64,000 nucleotides of DNA from Brevibacterium oceani (GCF_013623835.1 NZ_JABKDE010000003.1:598991-662990), one strand, 5' to 3'; counted from the first letter of the stretch, positions 53,643 to 62,781 are shown. Notes: generated by a model from the letters alone, not told the origin. Numbers and translations are program-made.

Positions 53643-56292
53643 TCCGGCCGGTGTCGCGCAGCGTGAGCAGCAACCGCGGAATATCACGGCGACGCTCCGC
53701 CCCGAGCTTGGCCCGAGCCTGCAGCACATGCGATTCGACGGTGCGCACCGAAAGCACGAGTCGCTGGCTGATCTGCACGTTCGTCAGCCCTTCGGCGACG
53801 AGGCGGCACACCTCGAGCTCACGATCGGTCAGGGTCACGGGCGGTGCTGCCGCAGAGGCGGCTCCCGCCGTGTCTTCCTTCGGCTGCGGATCTTCCGGCG
53901 GAATGGACGCCCGCTGCCGCAGCGCGTCCAGGGCCTCTCCGGCCATCCGTGCCCGAGCGCTGAGTCGCTGTCCGAGGAACAAGGCTCTGGCCTCGGCAAA
54001 CGCATGTCGGGCGGCACCGCGGTATCCGACCTCCTGCAGCTCCCGGCCGGCCGCGAGGAGTTCCTCGGCATCCTCGTCGGCTGCGGCTTCGATATGTCTG
54101 CGTGCGGCCAGGGGGCCCGGCATGGTCAGGGTCTCGACCTCCGCGGGCAGGGACTCGCGCGCCTCGGCGGGGGTGATCGTGCCGTCGAGCACGCGGGCGT
54201 GAGCGAAGATGGCGTGCATCCACGCGGGCATCGGCCCGGGGTTCGTCGCCCCGGGCCCGAGCAGAAACGACGCGAGGCCGTCATGGAGTCGGTAGCCCTC
54301 TGACGGGGCACTGTCGGTGGTCGAGGCCGGGTTGTAGAACGGCGCGTTGCTGCGCTGCCATCGGCCGAGGGTGTCCCGCAGGCCCCAACCGACCGCGGAC
54401 AGTGCCGGGGTGACCGTGTCGGCCACCGCCTCGTAGTCCCGGGCGGCGAGCTCGGTCTCTCCGTCGAGCAGACGCTGGATGCCGATGCACCATGCGGTCG
54501 TCGCGCTCAGCTGCCATCCGCTGTGGGCTGAGGCTCCTGTCGCCGAAGCCAGAAGGGTCCGGGTGGCGAGTTCGGAGCGCTGCGGTTCGACTCCGGCCAG
54601 CAGGCAGTTGACGGTCGCGCCGATGGTGAAGAACCAGGCCATCGTGAAGGTGAAGCCGCTGAGCGGTCGCGATCGCACGGTCGTGATCTCGGCGATGAGG
54701 TCGAGTCCTTCGGCCGCGGCAGTCATCAGCGCTTCGGCGTCATCGGTCTTCAGGTGGTACTGGCACAGTGCGGCGAAGGCCATGAGTCTCAGCGACCACG
54801 GTGCGGCAGGAGAATCGGCCACCGCGCGGGCATCCTCGACCCGGGTCATCGCACCCCCGGTGAAGGAGGACACGAGGTTCGAGAACCCGGGAATCTTCGG
54901 TTCGACCTCCTCGGCGAGGAAATCCGTCCACCACCGCGGCAGCTCGCGTTCGGCCGACAATGCCGTGGCGGCCGTGGTGAGGAGTTCGTGGACGACGGGA
55001 TCACGTTCGCGGCCCATGGCCCCGAGGTCGATCCCCTTCCTGATCATCTTGAGTGCTCCTGCGCGGTCGCCTCCCAGCAGGAGCGCCGTGATCATCTGCA
55101 GCTCCCACTCGAGGAAGAGCGGGTCATCCTGCACCGCATCTTCGACCATGTGGAGCATGATCGTCGCTTCCAAAGGGTCGCCGAGGCGGTTGAGCGAACG
55201 TGCCGCCCTGAGCAGCAGTTCGGTGCGGCGCCGATCGATGTCGAGGCCCTCGTTGATGACGTCCCTGGCCAGACCGATCTCGGCGGCCTCACCGACCGGG
55301 TAGCCGGCCTTCCACAGGGTCGTCAGGCGGCGTTCGAACTTCTCCTCGTCCGCGGCGTCCGCCTCGCCGAGGGGCTGGTTGGCCAGCGCATCGACGTGCA
55401 GCGACGAGACCGCCACAGACGTGTGGCCGCTGACATCGAATTCCCGTGCCAGGCGCATATCGATGAGCCGGGCGATCACCGCATCCCCGAAGAGCTGCTT
55501 GGCCGTGCGGGTCGGCATCGGACTGAGGTCGCCGAGGCGGCGGGCAGCGATGAGAGTCGCGGGGCTGTGCTGCGAGAACCGCGTGGAGACCCGCGACAGC
55601 ACCCGGTTGCCGAAGAACGGGGTGCCGATGCTTGCGTGAGGATAGTGCCGGGGCACCCTGTGCGGATTCGTCTCCGCCCAGGCGATGAGATCGGCGGCGA
55701 CGAGCGGCTTGCCTCCGGACAGCGCCGCCAGGGTGCGCAGCTGCAGGTCATCGAGGGGAATGGTCGTCGACAAGCCTGTGACCAGCGCCAGGGATTCGCT
55801 TCCGGTGAGCCGGGCCAGGTCGACCCGTTCGAGTTCTCCGCTGCTCCACCCGTCGGCGATCTGCCCGAGGACACCGTCGTCTCCGCCGCGGACGGTGCGC
55901 AGGTGGTCGCCGTCGAGGAGGTAGGCGATCGGCACCGGGGAGGTATGGAGCGCCTGGTCGATGACGGGTTCCGCCGCATCCGTGAGGAGGTGGGCTCCGC
56001 TGATGATCCGCGGTTCGCACTTCGATCTGCCGGCATCGACGAACCGCGCGACCTCCTCGGCGGTGGTGTGGGCACTGGCCCGGAGCAGCGTCTGGTCGGG
56101 CTGACCGAGTGCGGCGGCCAGCGAGCGGGCGAAGTCCAGGGCTCCGTCACCGGGCAGGCAGACCACGACGACGGACCGGCCGGATCGGAGGTGGTCGACG
56201 ATCTGGGCCGATTCGCGGCTGCGGGTCGGTGCGAGGTGCACCAGCCGGTCATAGGTGGGGTCGACGGGGGTGATGCCGTCCACACTGTGCAT
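53614..56292 (-). CDS. Large LuxR-family regulator with degenerate ATPase domain
   Basis: 892 residues. The N-terminal part looks like the STAND/AAA module of LAL regulators, but its P-loop position reads VVVVCLPGDGALDFARSL, without the GK[ST] lysine. IAYLLDGDH resembles Walker B. The central ~500 residues are helical, TPR-like repeats. The C-terminal LuxR helix-turn-helix is LTDRELEVCRLVAEGLTNVQISQRLVLSVRTVESHVLQARAKLG. ATG 56292 follows GGAAAGG; the upstream frame lacks homology. It is convergent with and overlapping the sortase gene, so it may regulate the pilus operon, but this is only positional. Confidence 0.85.
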   Translation of the reverse strand: MHSVDGITPVDPTYDRLVHLAPTRSRESAQIVDHLRSGRSVVVVCLPGDGALDFARSLAAALGQPDQTLLRASAHTTAEEVARFVDAGRSKCEPRIISGAHLLTDAAEPVIDQALHTSPVPIAYLLDGDHLRTVRGGDDGVLGQIADGWSSGELERVDLARLTGSESLALVTGLSTTIPLDDLQLRTLAALSGGKPLVAADLIAWAETNPHRVPRHYPHASIGTPFFGNRVLSRVSTRFSQHSPATLIAARRLGDLSPMPTRTAKQLFGDAVIARLIDMRLAREFDVSGHTSVAVSSLHVDALANQPLGEADAADEEKFERRLTTLWKAGYPVGEAAEIGLARDVINEGLDIDRRRTELLLRAARSLNRLGDPLEATIMLHMVEDAVQDDPLFLEWELQMITALLLGGDRAGALKMIRKGIDLGAMGRERDPVVHELLTTAATALSAERELPRWWTDFLAEEVEPKIPGFSNLVSSFTGGAMTRVEDARAVADSPAAPWSLRLMAFAALCQYHLKTDDAEALMTAAAEGLDLIAEITTVRSRPLSGFTFTMAWFFTIGATVNCLLAGVEPQRSELATRTLLASATGASAHSGWQLSATTAWCIGIQRLLDGETELAARDYEAVADTVTPALSAVGWGLRDTLGRWQRSNAPFYNPASTTDSAPSEGYRLHDGLASFLLGPGATNPGPMPAWMHAIFAHARVLDGTITPAEARESLPAEVETLTMPGPLAARRHIEAAADEDAEELLAAGRELQEVGYRGAARHAFAEARALFLGQRLSARARMAGEALDALRQRASIPPEDPQPKEDTAGAASAAAPPVTLTDRELEVCRLVAEGLTNVQISQRLVLSVRTVESHVLQARAKLGAERRRDIPRLLLTLRDTGRINASDHARR

Positions 56293-56398
56293 AGGTGTGC
56301 AGCCTTTCCGGTCTGCGAACCGGATCGGCCGTGGGAGCTGCGATGCCGTTCGCTGGGGGAGACCGTCAATGCGGTGGTTGGGTGTCGGTGGGGAGGAG

Positions 56399-56420
56399 CG
56401 AACCGCCCTATGACGGTTCG
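56399..56420. promoter_or_regulatory. Inverted repeat upstream of the large LuxR gene
   Basis: CGAACCG (56399-56405) and CGGTTCG (56414-56420), 8-base spacer, in the 227-base gap before the LuxR gene. Possible operator or autoregulatory site. Confidence 0.4.
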
Positions 56421-56519
56421 ATGAGAGACATATTACTCCCGTTGTGACCGAGACTGTGACCGATGTCCACAAAAGGTGCCGATCCATCCGCCGAGGCGGC
56501 CCGCGGTCCCCGTCTCATC

Positions 56520-57191
56520 TCACCCTGGCCGGTCCTGCCGCCCGATTGCCACGACACCGTGCTCGTAGGCCCAGATCACCGCGTGGATGCGGTCGCGGAT
56601 GCCGAGTTTTGCCAGCAGGTTCGACACGTGCGTCTTCACCGTGGCGTCGCCGACGAAGAGCTGAGCGGCGATCTCCGAGTTGCTTGCTCCGGTCGCGACC
56701 AACCTGAGCACCTCGAGTTCGCGTTCGGTGAGCTGCTCGAGCTCCGGGGCCGTGGGGGTGGTCGGCTCCGGCGTGGACACCGAGCGTTCGATGACGCGGC
56801 GGGTCACCTCGGGCGAGAGGAGTCCGTCGCCGGCGGCCAGTGCGGCGACCGCGTCGATGAGCTGTTCGGCCTCGGCGGTCTTGAGGAGGAACCCGCTTGC
56901 GCCGGCGGCCAGAGCCCGGAACAGGAAGTCGTCGCGGTCGAAGGTGGTGAGCATGAGGACGGCTCCGCCCGAGCCGCGATGGACGATCTGCTCGGTGGAT
57001 TCGAGCCCGTCCATGACCGGCATCTGCACGTCCATGCAGATGACGTCGGGGGAGAGCTCGAGGGCTTTGTCGATGGCGATCTGCCCGTTCTCGGCCTCGC
57101 CGACCACGGTGATCCCGTCCTCGCTTTCGAGGATCGTGCGGAAGCCGGTGCGGACCATCGATTGGTCGTCGACGAGGAGGACTCGGATCAT
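56520..57191 (-). CDS. NarL-type response regulator
   Basis: 223 residues. The receiver domain has Asp54 (ICMDVQMPVMDG) and Lys104 region FLLKTAEAE. The LuxR helix-turn-helix is LTERELEVLRLVATGASNSEIAAQLFVGDATVKTHVSNLLAKLG. It is the partner of the histidine kinase encoded just upstream (ATGA overlap). Target genes are not evident from the surroundings; the pilus region and the serine hydrolase are nearest. Confidence 0.93.
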   Translation of the reverse strand: MIRVLLVDDQSMVRTGFRTILESEDGITVVGEAENGQIAIDKALELSPDVICMDVQMPVMDGLESTEQIVHRGSGGAVLMLTTFDRDDFLFRALAAGASGFLLKTAEAEQLIDAVAALAAGDGLLSPEVTRRVIERSVSTPEPTTPTAPELEQLTERELEVLRLVATGASNSEIAAQLFVGDATVKTHVSNLLAKLGIRDRIHAVIWAYEHGVVAIGRQDRPG

Positions 57192-58708
57192 GGGAGAGCC
57201 CTCTCAGCGGGTGCAGGGTCGGTGGATTCGGAGCCGCGCGGCTCGGGAGCCTTCGCGGTGGGTGCGGTTTCTGCGGCGGGGCCGCGGCCCTCGGTCTGTG
57301 GGGACTCGTCCCGGGGTCCGAGCCCATCTGCGGTGCTGCGCGGGTAGGGGATGCGCGCGCGGACGAGCCACCCGCCGCGGGATTTCGGACCGGCCTCGAG
57401 GCTGCCGCCGAGGGCATTCATGCGCTCTCTCATCCCGACGATGCCGAGTCCGGTTCCCTCCGACCGACGGACCGCACCGGCGCGGCGCTCGTGTGATCCG
57501 TGCGCTCGCTCTGTCGTCGAATCGATGCCGCGGGAGTCGGGATTGCGGGAGTCATGACCGCGGGAATCGCTCACCTCGACCTCGAGATCAGCGGTGCCGT
57601 AGCGGACACGCACAGCCACCTCGGCGCCGGCACCCGCATAGCGGGCGCAGTTCGTCAGGGATTCCTGGATCACTCGGTAGATCGACATCTCCGTGATCGG
57701 GGTCAGCGGACGCGGTCGCCCGACCGTGGTGTACTCGACGGTCTGGCCGAATCGTTGGGCCGATGTGATGAGCTCGGGCAGATCGCCGAGGCCGGGATTG
57801 CCTTTGACCGACGACGCTGCCGGTTCGTCGGACGTGCTGACCCGATCGGTGTCCGTGTTCTCGAGCGGATCGGCAGGTGTGTGCGTGTCGCGCAGTGTGT
57901 AGACGAGGGCGCGGAGCTCATCGACGGTCTCACGGGTCGAGGACTCGATGACCTGCAGCGATTCCTTGGCTTTGTCGGGGTTCTTCTCGAGGCTGCGGCG
58001 CGCAGCGGCCGCATGGATGCCGACCCCGGCGATATGGTGGGCGACCCCGTCGTGGAGTTCGCGGGCGATGCGCACGCGCTCCAGGTCAAGCGCCTGACGG
58101 GTCAGCTGCTGTTCCTGTTCGCGGACCTCCTCATTGGCGGCTCGGAGTTCGTCGAGCAGGCAACGCTGGGCGTAGGCCCGATTGCCGAAGAGCCACGCGC
58201 CGCCGAAGAACACGGCGTTGATGAGGAACGTGACCCCGGTGGCCGCTGCGAACTGGACGAAGGTGAGATCACCCAGATCCTGGAACTGCAGGGCCGCGGA
58301 GACGACGACATAGACGAAGATCGCCAGACATAGCAGGCAGCGCGAGACGAACGCCACCCGCCTGCTGAGGCGGAATGCGCCGATCGCATAGACGGAGATG
58401 AAGAGAGCGATCTGGGAGACGCCCGGCTCCATCATCTGCAGAATCTGCGCAGTGACGTAGAGCGCGGTGATGAACCAGGCCACGAGATTCGGGAAGCGCC
58501 GCCTCCACAGGAGCGGAACAGTGACGACGATCGAGAGCAGGCAGGCAACCCACAGTGGGGCCTTGAACTCCCAGAATCCGCTGCCGGAATAGAGCACGGC
58601 GAACACGAGCGACCCGGCGGCCAGCGCAGCGACGAGCCTGACATCGGACCGCTTCGGCCTGCGGTCCAGATCCGACAGCCCGGCCGTCGATCGAGGTTCT
58701 TCCGTCAT
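57188..58708 (-). CDS. NarL-cognate sensor histidine kinase
   Basis: 506 residues. Five or six spans (about 24-175), a coiled-coil, then HisKA_3 with His219 in ARELHDGVAHHIAG. The ATP-binding domain has the N-box VIQESLTNCARYAGAG and the G-box GTGLGIVGMRERMNALGG. Between the boxes lies an unusual 45-residue Asp/Ser/Arg/His-rich insertion (about 393-435) in which DSRG recurs. The ~55-residue tail is Pro/Glu/Ala-rich. The stop overlaps the response regulator start. Confidence 0.92.
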   Translation of the reverse strand: MTEEPRSTAGLSDLDRRPKRSDVRLVAALAAGSLVFAVLYSGSGFWEFKAPLWVACLLSIVVTVPLLWRRRFPNLVAWFITALYVTAQILQMMEPGVSQIALFISVYAIGAFRLSRRVAFVSRCLLCLAIFVYVVVSAALQFQDLGDLTFVQFAAATGVTFLINAVFFGGAWLFGNRAYAQRCLLDELRAANEEVREQEQQLTRQALDLERVRIARELHDGVAHHIAGVGIHAAAARRSLEKNPDKAKESLQVIESSTRETVDELRALVYTLRDTHTPADPLENTDTDRVSTSDEPAASSVKGNPGLGDLPELITSAQRFGQTVEYTTVGRPRPLTPITEMSIYRVIQESLTNCARYAGAGAEVAVRVRYGTADLEVEVSDSRGHDSRNPDSRGIDSTTERAHGSHERRAGAVRRSEGTGLGIVGMRERMNALGGSLEAGPKSRGGWLVRARIPYPRSTADGLGPRDESPQTEGRGPAAETAPTAKAPEPRGSESTDPAPAERALP

Positions 58709-58794
58709 CGTTCCAGCTTAGACAGTGAGATGCGCGATCGGCATCCGCCTCAGTGGGGAAATCGCGAGGGCTGCCTCCCGCCGGCGGTGGATGC

Positions 58795-59925
58795 TCAGCT
58801 CATGCCCATCGCGACGACAGCGGCCAGGGCGGCATCGATCGGATGCGGCTGTGGACGTCCGGAATCGTCGAGGCTGTTCCATCGCTGGCCGTTGACCAGA
58901 ACAGTGATCTGCTTCTGTGCGTCGGCCCGAGTGAACGTGAGCGCTCCTCCGCCCCACACCGAACCGTCGTGTCCCCACCAGACGGTTCCGTCGTCGGCCT
59001 CACGTCGGTGCAGCCCGAGCCCGTACTCGATGGTCGTGCCCTCGAACGAGATCACCGGAACGGTGCTCTGCATCTGCTCGAGCGATTCCGGTCTCAGCAG
59101 CTGTCCGTCGACAAGGAGACCGAAGAATCGGTTGAGATCGGCTGCGGTCGACACCAAAGAGGCTGCGGGACCCACCCACGACATGTCGAAGTCGGTCAGG
59201 TCGACCGGCGGATCTGCCATGCCGAACCAGGACTCGCAGAGGCTCGTATGAGGTGCCGGCAGCACCGGCTCGGACGGGAAATAGGTGTCGTGGAGTCCGG
59301 CGGGCTCGATGACCTCGGTGCGGATGTGCTCTTCGGCCGTGGTGCCGGTGGCGGTCTCGATGAGTTCTGCGAGGAGCAGGTAGTTCGTGTTCGAGTACCT
59401 GCCCGGCAGGCCGCCGGGCTCCCCTGCCGACGGAGCCTCGACGCCGATGTCGATGAGGTCTCGTCTGTCGAAGTGAGTGAACTGATGCTCGATGAGGCTG
59501 CGAGGACTCGTCTGCGCCAGGTCCGGAAACGCCTTCAGAGAATCGTAGATGACGGGCAGGTATTCGTTGAGTCCGCTCGTGTGAGCGGCGAGCATGCGCA
59601 CGGTGATCGCCTTGCCGCGCTCCCCGGGCACGAGTTCGGGGAGGTATCGGCCGATCGACGCATCGAGGTCGATCAGCCCTTTCTCCGCGAGCCGGAGCAG
59701 GGCCACCGTGGTGAAGGTCTTCGCAATGCTGCCGACGCGATGGTGGAGCTCAGGCGTCATCGGAATCCGAGCGGTCACCTCGGCGAATCCTGCACATTCG
59801 CGCATGGTCTCGCCGTGGTCGACCACCTCGGCGATGATGCCGGGCATACCCGCGCGATGCACCTTTCCGACCGCCTCGGCGAGGTCGTGTCGGGTGTGGG
59901 CCCTGGGGCTGAGGGATTCTGACAT
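58795..59925 (-). CDS. Class C beta-lactamase-fold serine hydrolase
   Basis: 376 residues. The nucleophile Ser66 and Lys69 sit in VGSIAKTFTT, the second motif is Y177-S-N179 (GRYSNTNYLL), and a third HDGSVWGGG motif lies near the C-terminus. This is the D-Ala-D-Ala carboxypeptidase/EstB-type esterase family. No signal peptide or span is visible with start ATG 59925 (AAAGGAA upstream), so it is predicted to be cytoplasmic. That is unusual for peptidoglycan enzymes and fits an esterase. Co-directional with the small membrane protein upstream (11 bases apart), and both are likely controlled by the divergent TetR. Confidence 0.9.
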   Translation of the reverse strand: MSESLSPRAHTRHDLAEAVGKVHRAGMPGIIAEVVDHGETMRECAGFAEVTARIPMTPELHHRVGSIAKTFTTVALLRLAEKGLIDLDASIGRYLPELVPGERGKAITVRMLAAHTSGLNEYLPVIYDSLKAFPDLAQTSPRSLIEHQFTHFDRRDLIDIGVEAPSAGEPGGLPGRYSNTNYLLLAELIETATGTTAEEHIRTEVIEPAGLHDTYFPSEPVLPAPHTSLCESWFGMADPPVDLTDFDMSWVGPAASLVSTAADLNRFFGLLVDGQLLRPESLEQMQSTVPVISFEGTTIEYGLGLHRREADDGTVWWGHDGSVWGGGALTFTRADAQKQITVLVNGQRWNSLDDSGRPQPHPIDAALAAVVAMGMS

Positions 59926-59936
59926 GGGTATTCCTT

Positions 59937-60425
59937 TCAGGTTGCTCGTGCTCGAGGTGATCGGTGCAGTGGCGCTGTGTCCCTGTTCGCCGAGGTGGCC
60001 GATCGAGTGAACATGAGGACGACGGCGATGAGCCCTGCCGCGCAGGGGAGGATGCCGATGGTGCCGATGAGCGGTGGCAGACCGGTGTCTCCCGAGGTGT
60101 CGCGGACGAGGAGGGCGAATGCGGCGACGGAGGTGCCGGTGAGAGCCAGCACCGGGGCCGCCCATCGGATCCACCGGCTGCCGCGGTGCGCCGACCAGAT
60201 GGTCACCGCCCAGCCGAGGACGCCGAGCACACTGACGACCGTCAAGGAGGTGGCGTAGAAGTCCACGCCTGTCGCGATCTCATTCTGGGACATCGATGGG
60301 TAGCCGCTGCGGATGTGGTCGCCGATGAGCGGCCTGCCGAGCTGTGCGCACGCGGCTGCCACGACAGTGAGTGTCAGCCCGACCCAGAGGGCGACGAAGG
60401 TCGAACCGGAGTACTGCCTGTTCAT
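59937..60425 (-). CDS. Four-span membrane protein (DUF998-like)
   Basis: 162 residues and four hydrophobic spans (about 10-28, 60-80, 88-108, 118-138), with the loop SGYPSMSQNEIATGVDFYATSL between the first two. Layout resembles DUF998-type proteins; the function is unknown. Likely the first gene of a two-gene operon with the serine hydrolase, and divergent from a TetR regulator with an inverted repeat in between. The start ATG 60425 follows AAAGGA at good spacing. Confidence 0.75.
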   Translation of the reverse strand: MNRQYSGSTFVALWVGLTLTVVAAACAQLGRPLIGDHIRSGYPSMSQNEIATGVDFYATSLTVVSVLGVLGWAVTIWSAHRGSRWIRWAAPVLALTGTSVAAFALLVRDTSGDTGLPPLIGTIGILPCAAGLIAVVLMFTRSATSANRDTAPLHRSPRARAT

Positions 60426-60445
60426 GGTGGAGTCCTTTCTGGTTA

Positions 60446-60486
60446 TACAGCGTAAAACTTTATTCTCATGCTAGTTTTACGGTGTA
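60446..60486. promoter_or_regulatory. Inverted repeat operator for the divergent TetR
   Basis: TACAGCGTAAAACT (60446-60459) and AGTTTTACGGTGTA (60473-60486) match at 13 of 14 positions with a 13-base spacer. AT-rich centre between the membrane-protein gene and tetR. Confidence 0.75.
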
Positions 60487-60532
60487 GATCAGGTCAATGG
60501 AGGAAAACCCGAGAGTTCATGAAGGAGGCGGC

Positions 60533-61177
60533 ATGAGCACAGGAAGTGCGGCCCGCACGCGAGGCCAGCATGCCGGTCTGAGACCGGAGTCGATCGTGCG
60601 CACCGCGATCGCCATCGCCGACGAAGAGGGCCTGGCATCGGTGTCGATGCGCAGGATCGGAGCCCGGCTCAAGGTCGAGGCGATGGCGCTCTACCACCAC
60701 TTCCCGAACAAGGACGCCCTGCTCGACGCCGTCGTCGAGGAACTCTCGACGTCCGCGCCGCCGCTCGACTTCGCGGAGTCACCGTGGCGGGACGCCTTGA
60801 AGGGTTATGCGCGAACGCAGCTGAGCACTCTCTCCGAACATCCGAACCTCGTCGATCTCGTCATGACCCGGCCGGCGGTGACCAGCGGAAATCTTGCTCT
60901 GTTGGAGACTCTCGTCGACTTCCTCTGCGAAGCCGGGTTCTCTGCCCGGCGCGGACTCGACATGATCTACACCATCCACGAGCTCGTCCTCATGCATGCC
61001 GCGCTCAGGGGTGAGAAGCGTCAGGCGGCTCATCTCGACGGAATCTCCGAGGCGGATTTCCCGCGCCTCGTCGAGGCGACCGCTGCGGTTGCGCGCCGCG
61101 CACCGACCGCTCGCTTCGAGTTCGCACTCGATGCGCTCATCGCAGGGTTCGACGAGGTGGCCGAGCGCGATACCTGA
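60533..61177 (+). CDS. TetR-family repressor with TetR_C (tetracycline repressor-type) domain
   Basis: 214 residues. The helix-turn-helix reads VSMRRIGARLKVEAMALYHHFPNKDALLDAVVEEL, the form typical of TetR(B)-like and TetR_C regulators. The ligand domain includes RRGLDMIYTIHELVLMHAALRG. ATG 60533 follows GAAGGAGG; the upstream ATG 60497 has no such site. It is divergent from the membrane protein/serine hydrolase operon, its presumed target, with a long inverted repeat between them. Confidence 0.92.
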   Translation: MSTGSAARTRGQHAGLRPESIVRTAIAIADEEGLASVSMRRIGARLKVEAMALYHHFPNKDALLDAVVEELSTSAPPLDFAESPWRDALKGYARTQLSTLSEHPNLVDLVMTRPAVTSGNLALLETLVDFLCEAGFSARRGLDMIYTIHELVLMHAALRGEKRQAAHLDGISEADFPRLVEATAAVARRAPTARFEFALDALIAGFDEVAERDT

Positions 61178-61213
61178 GGCGGCGGTTCGGCTGATCGGGT
61201 CGGTGAGGTCTGA

Positions 61214-61801
61214 TCATTTCTTCTGCGCGACGACGACTGCGAGGTCCCGGTGCTGCCAATGCGCGTGCGGTGTCAGCCCCGCCTCGACGAGCCAGGTCAG
61301 CTGTGCATCGAGGGAGCTGGGAGTGTCGTCGATCCAGTCGATGGGCGTGACGACGTCTGCCGGATCGGCAGGAACGACGAGGTCGCCGAGGACGAACCGA
61401 CCGCCGGGTCTGAGCAGCGCTGCGATGCGAGCGAAGAGGTCCGCCTTGCCGGGACCGTCGAGGTGATGGACCGCGAGCGTCGACATCACCAAGTCGAAGG
61501 GGCCACGCGGAAGCGGATCCTCAAGGCGATTCTGCCGCAGCTCCGTGCGCTCCGGGTCGAGAGCTTGTTCAGCGGCGGCGAGCATGTCGGCACTCGCGTC
61601 GATGCCGAGCAGTTCCGTCTCCGGGAGTGCTTCGAGAACACGCTGTGCGGTCAGACCGCTGCCGATGCCCAGATCGAGGACCGACCTCGGTCGTCCCGCA
61701 GCGGCTGCGGCCGCCACTTCGGACTGGAGTCGCGGGTAGTCGGGGATCTCCTCGGCCATGAGCGCCTGGTAGGTGTCCGGGTCCCACTCGAATTCGGTCA
61801 T
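61214..61801 (-). CDS. Class I SAM-dependent methyltransferase
   Basis: 195 residues. Motif I is VLDLGIGSGLTAQRVL, then LLGIDASADMLAAAEQAL (motif II), LVMSTLAVHHLDGPGKADLFARIAALLRPGGRFVLGDLV (motifs III-IV). It is a small Methyltransf_25-type enzyme; acceptor unknown. Convergent with tetR and 36 bases from it. Confidence 0.88.
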   Translation of the reverse strand: MTEFEWDPDTYQALMAEEIPDYPRLQSEVAAAAAAGRPRSVLDLGIGSGLTAQRVLEALPETELLGIDASADMLAAAEQALDPERTELRQNRLEDPLPRGPFDLVMSTLAVHHLDGPGKADLFARIAALLRPGGRFVLGDLVVPADPADVVTPIDWIDDTPSSLDAQLTWLVEAGLTPHAHWQHRDLAVVVAQKK

Positions 61802-61905
61802 GTCTGCTCCTTCGCCGACGGTGGGAGTGAGTCTACTCGGCGGGGCCCGGAGCAGTCACGCCTCGGTGCCGTCGATCTGCCGTGAGCAGAACGCTGCCGA
61901 CGGAC

Positions 61906-62781
61906 CTACAGGTCGATCGCGACGACCGGGTCGGTGGTCGGCTGCTTCGAACCGCCCTCGGGTTCGACGGTGATGCCGAAGACGCTGCCCTTCGCGAACT
62001 TCTCGCCGGCGATGGTCACCGGCTGATCCGACATCAGGCCGGCGCTTTCCGGGCCGTCGGCGCCGATGACCCACATCTGCATCGACTTTCCGGCCGGTGG
62101 CCGTCCGATGTCTTTTGGACTGAGGCGGATGAGCTGCTCGCTCTCGGAGGAGAGCACGGTGACGGTTCCGCCGTCCGGTATATCTGCGGTGCTCGTCTTC
62201 AGGTCACCAGCCTCCATGAGGCGGGCCGAGTCATCGAGCTGCTGCTGAGTCGCGGCCAGATCCTCTTCCAGCTCGTTCTGCCGCTGATTCTGCTGCCAGA
62301 CGGTCGCGCCGAGACCGGCGGCGACGACGATCGCCGCTGCGGCTGCGGCCCAGGGCAGCCAGGAACGTCGGCGAGGCTGAGCCCGGCCCAGGTCGTCTGC
62401 GCGGGCGTCGGATCGGCGGGCCTCCCGATGGGCGCTGAGCGACGTCGGCGCGGGCGGTGCCCCGGCGGAGGTTTCCGCGGCAGCCGGTGTGGGCGAAACC
62501 TCACCGACCGGTGGGGTTTGTGCCTCGGCTGTCGGGGTCGACTCTGAGGCCGGTTCCTGCTCATGGTTGTCAGGGATGCTGAGAATCGCGTCCCGGGCCG
62601 CCGAGCTGACCTCGACCGGTTCATCGGATTCGGCCGCGTCGGCCATCACGTCGGCATAGGCGGCGACTTCGGCGCGGAAGTCGGCGTCGGCATCGGCCAG
62701 CGCCTGAGCCTCGGTGAGTTCTGAGTCGCTGAGCCCGCCGAGGGCCAGCCCGGCAGCCAGATAGTCACGATCTGCGCTCAT
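61906..62781 (-). CDS. rskA: Anti-sigma factor RskA
   Basis: 291 residues. The N-terminal anti-sigma domain (1-75, YLAAGLALGGLSDSELTEAQAL) binds the sigma factor in the cytoplasm. A Pro/Ala/Thr-rich linker and a span (about 139-160, WLPWAAAAAAIVVAAGLGATVW) follow. A short coiled coil and the RskA C-terminal domain outside close the protein (AGKSMQMWVIGADGPESAGLM, FGITVEPEGGSKQPTTDPVVAIDL). It is cleaved by regulated proteolysis in mycobacteria to release SigK. The sigma factor stop overlaps its start as ATGA. Confidence 0.93.
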   Translation of the reverse strand: MSADRDYLAAGLALGGLSDSELTEAQALADADADFRAEVAAYADVMADAAESDEPVEVSSAARDAILSIPDNHEQEPASESTPTAEAQTPPVGEVSPTPAAAETSAGAPPAPTSLSAHREARRSDARADDLGRAQPRRRSWLPWAAAAAAIVVAAGLGATVWQQNQRQNELEEDLAATQQQLDDSARLMEAGDLKTSTADIPDGGTVTVLSSESEQLIRLSPKDIGRPPAGKSMQMWVIGADGPESAGLMSDQPVTIAGEKFAKGSVFGITVEPEGGSKQPTTDPVVAIDL

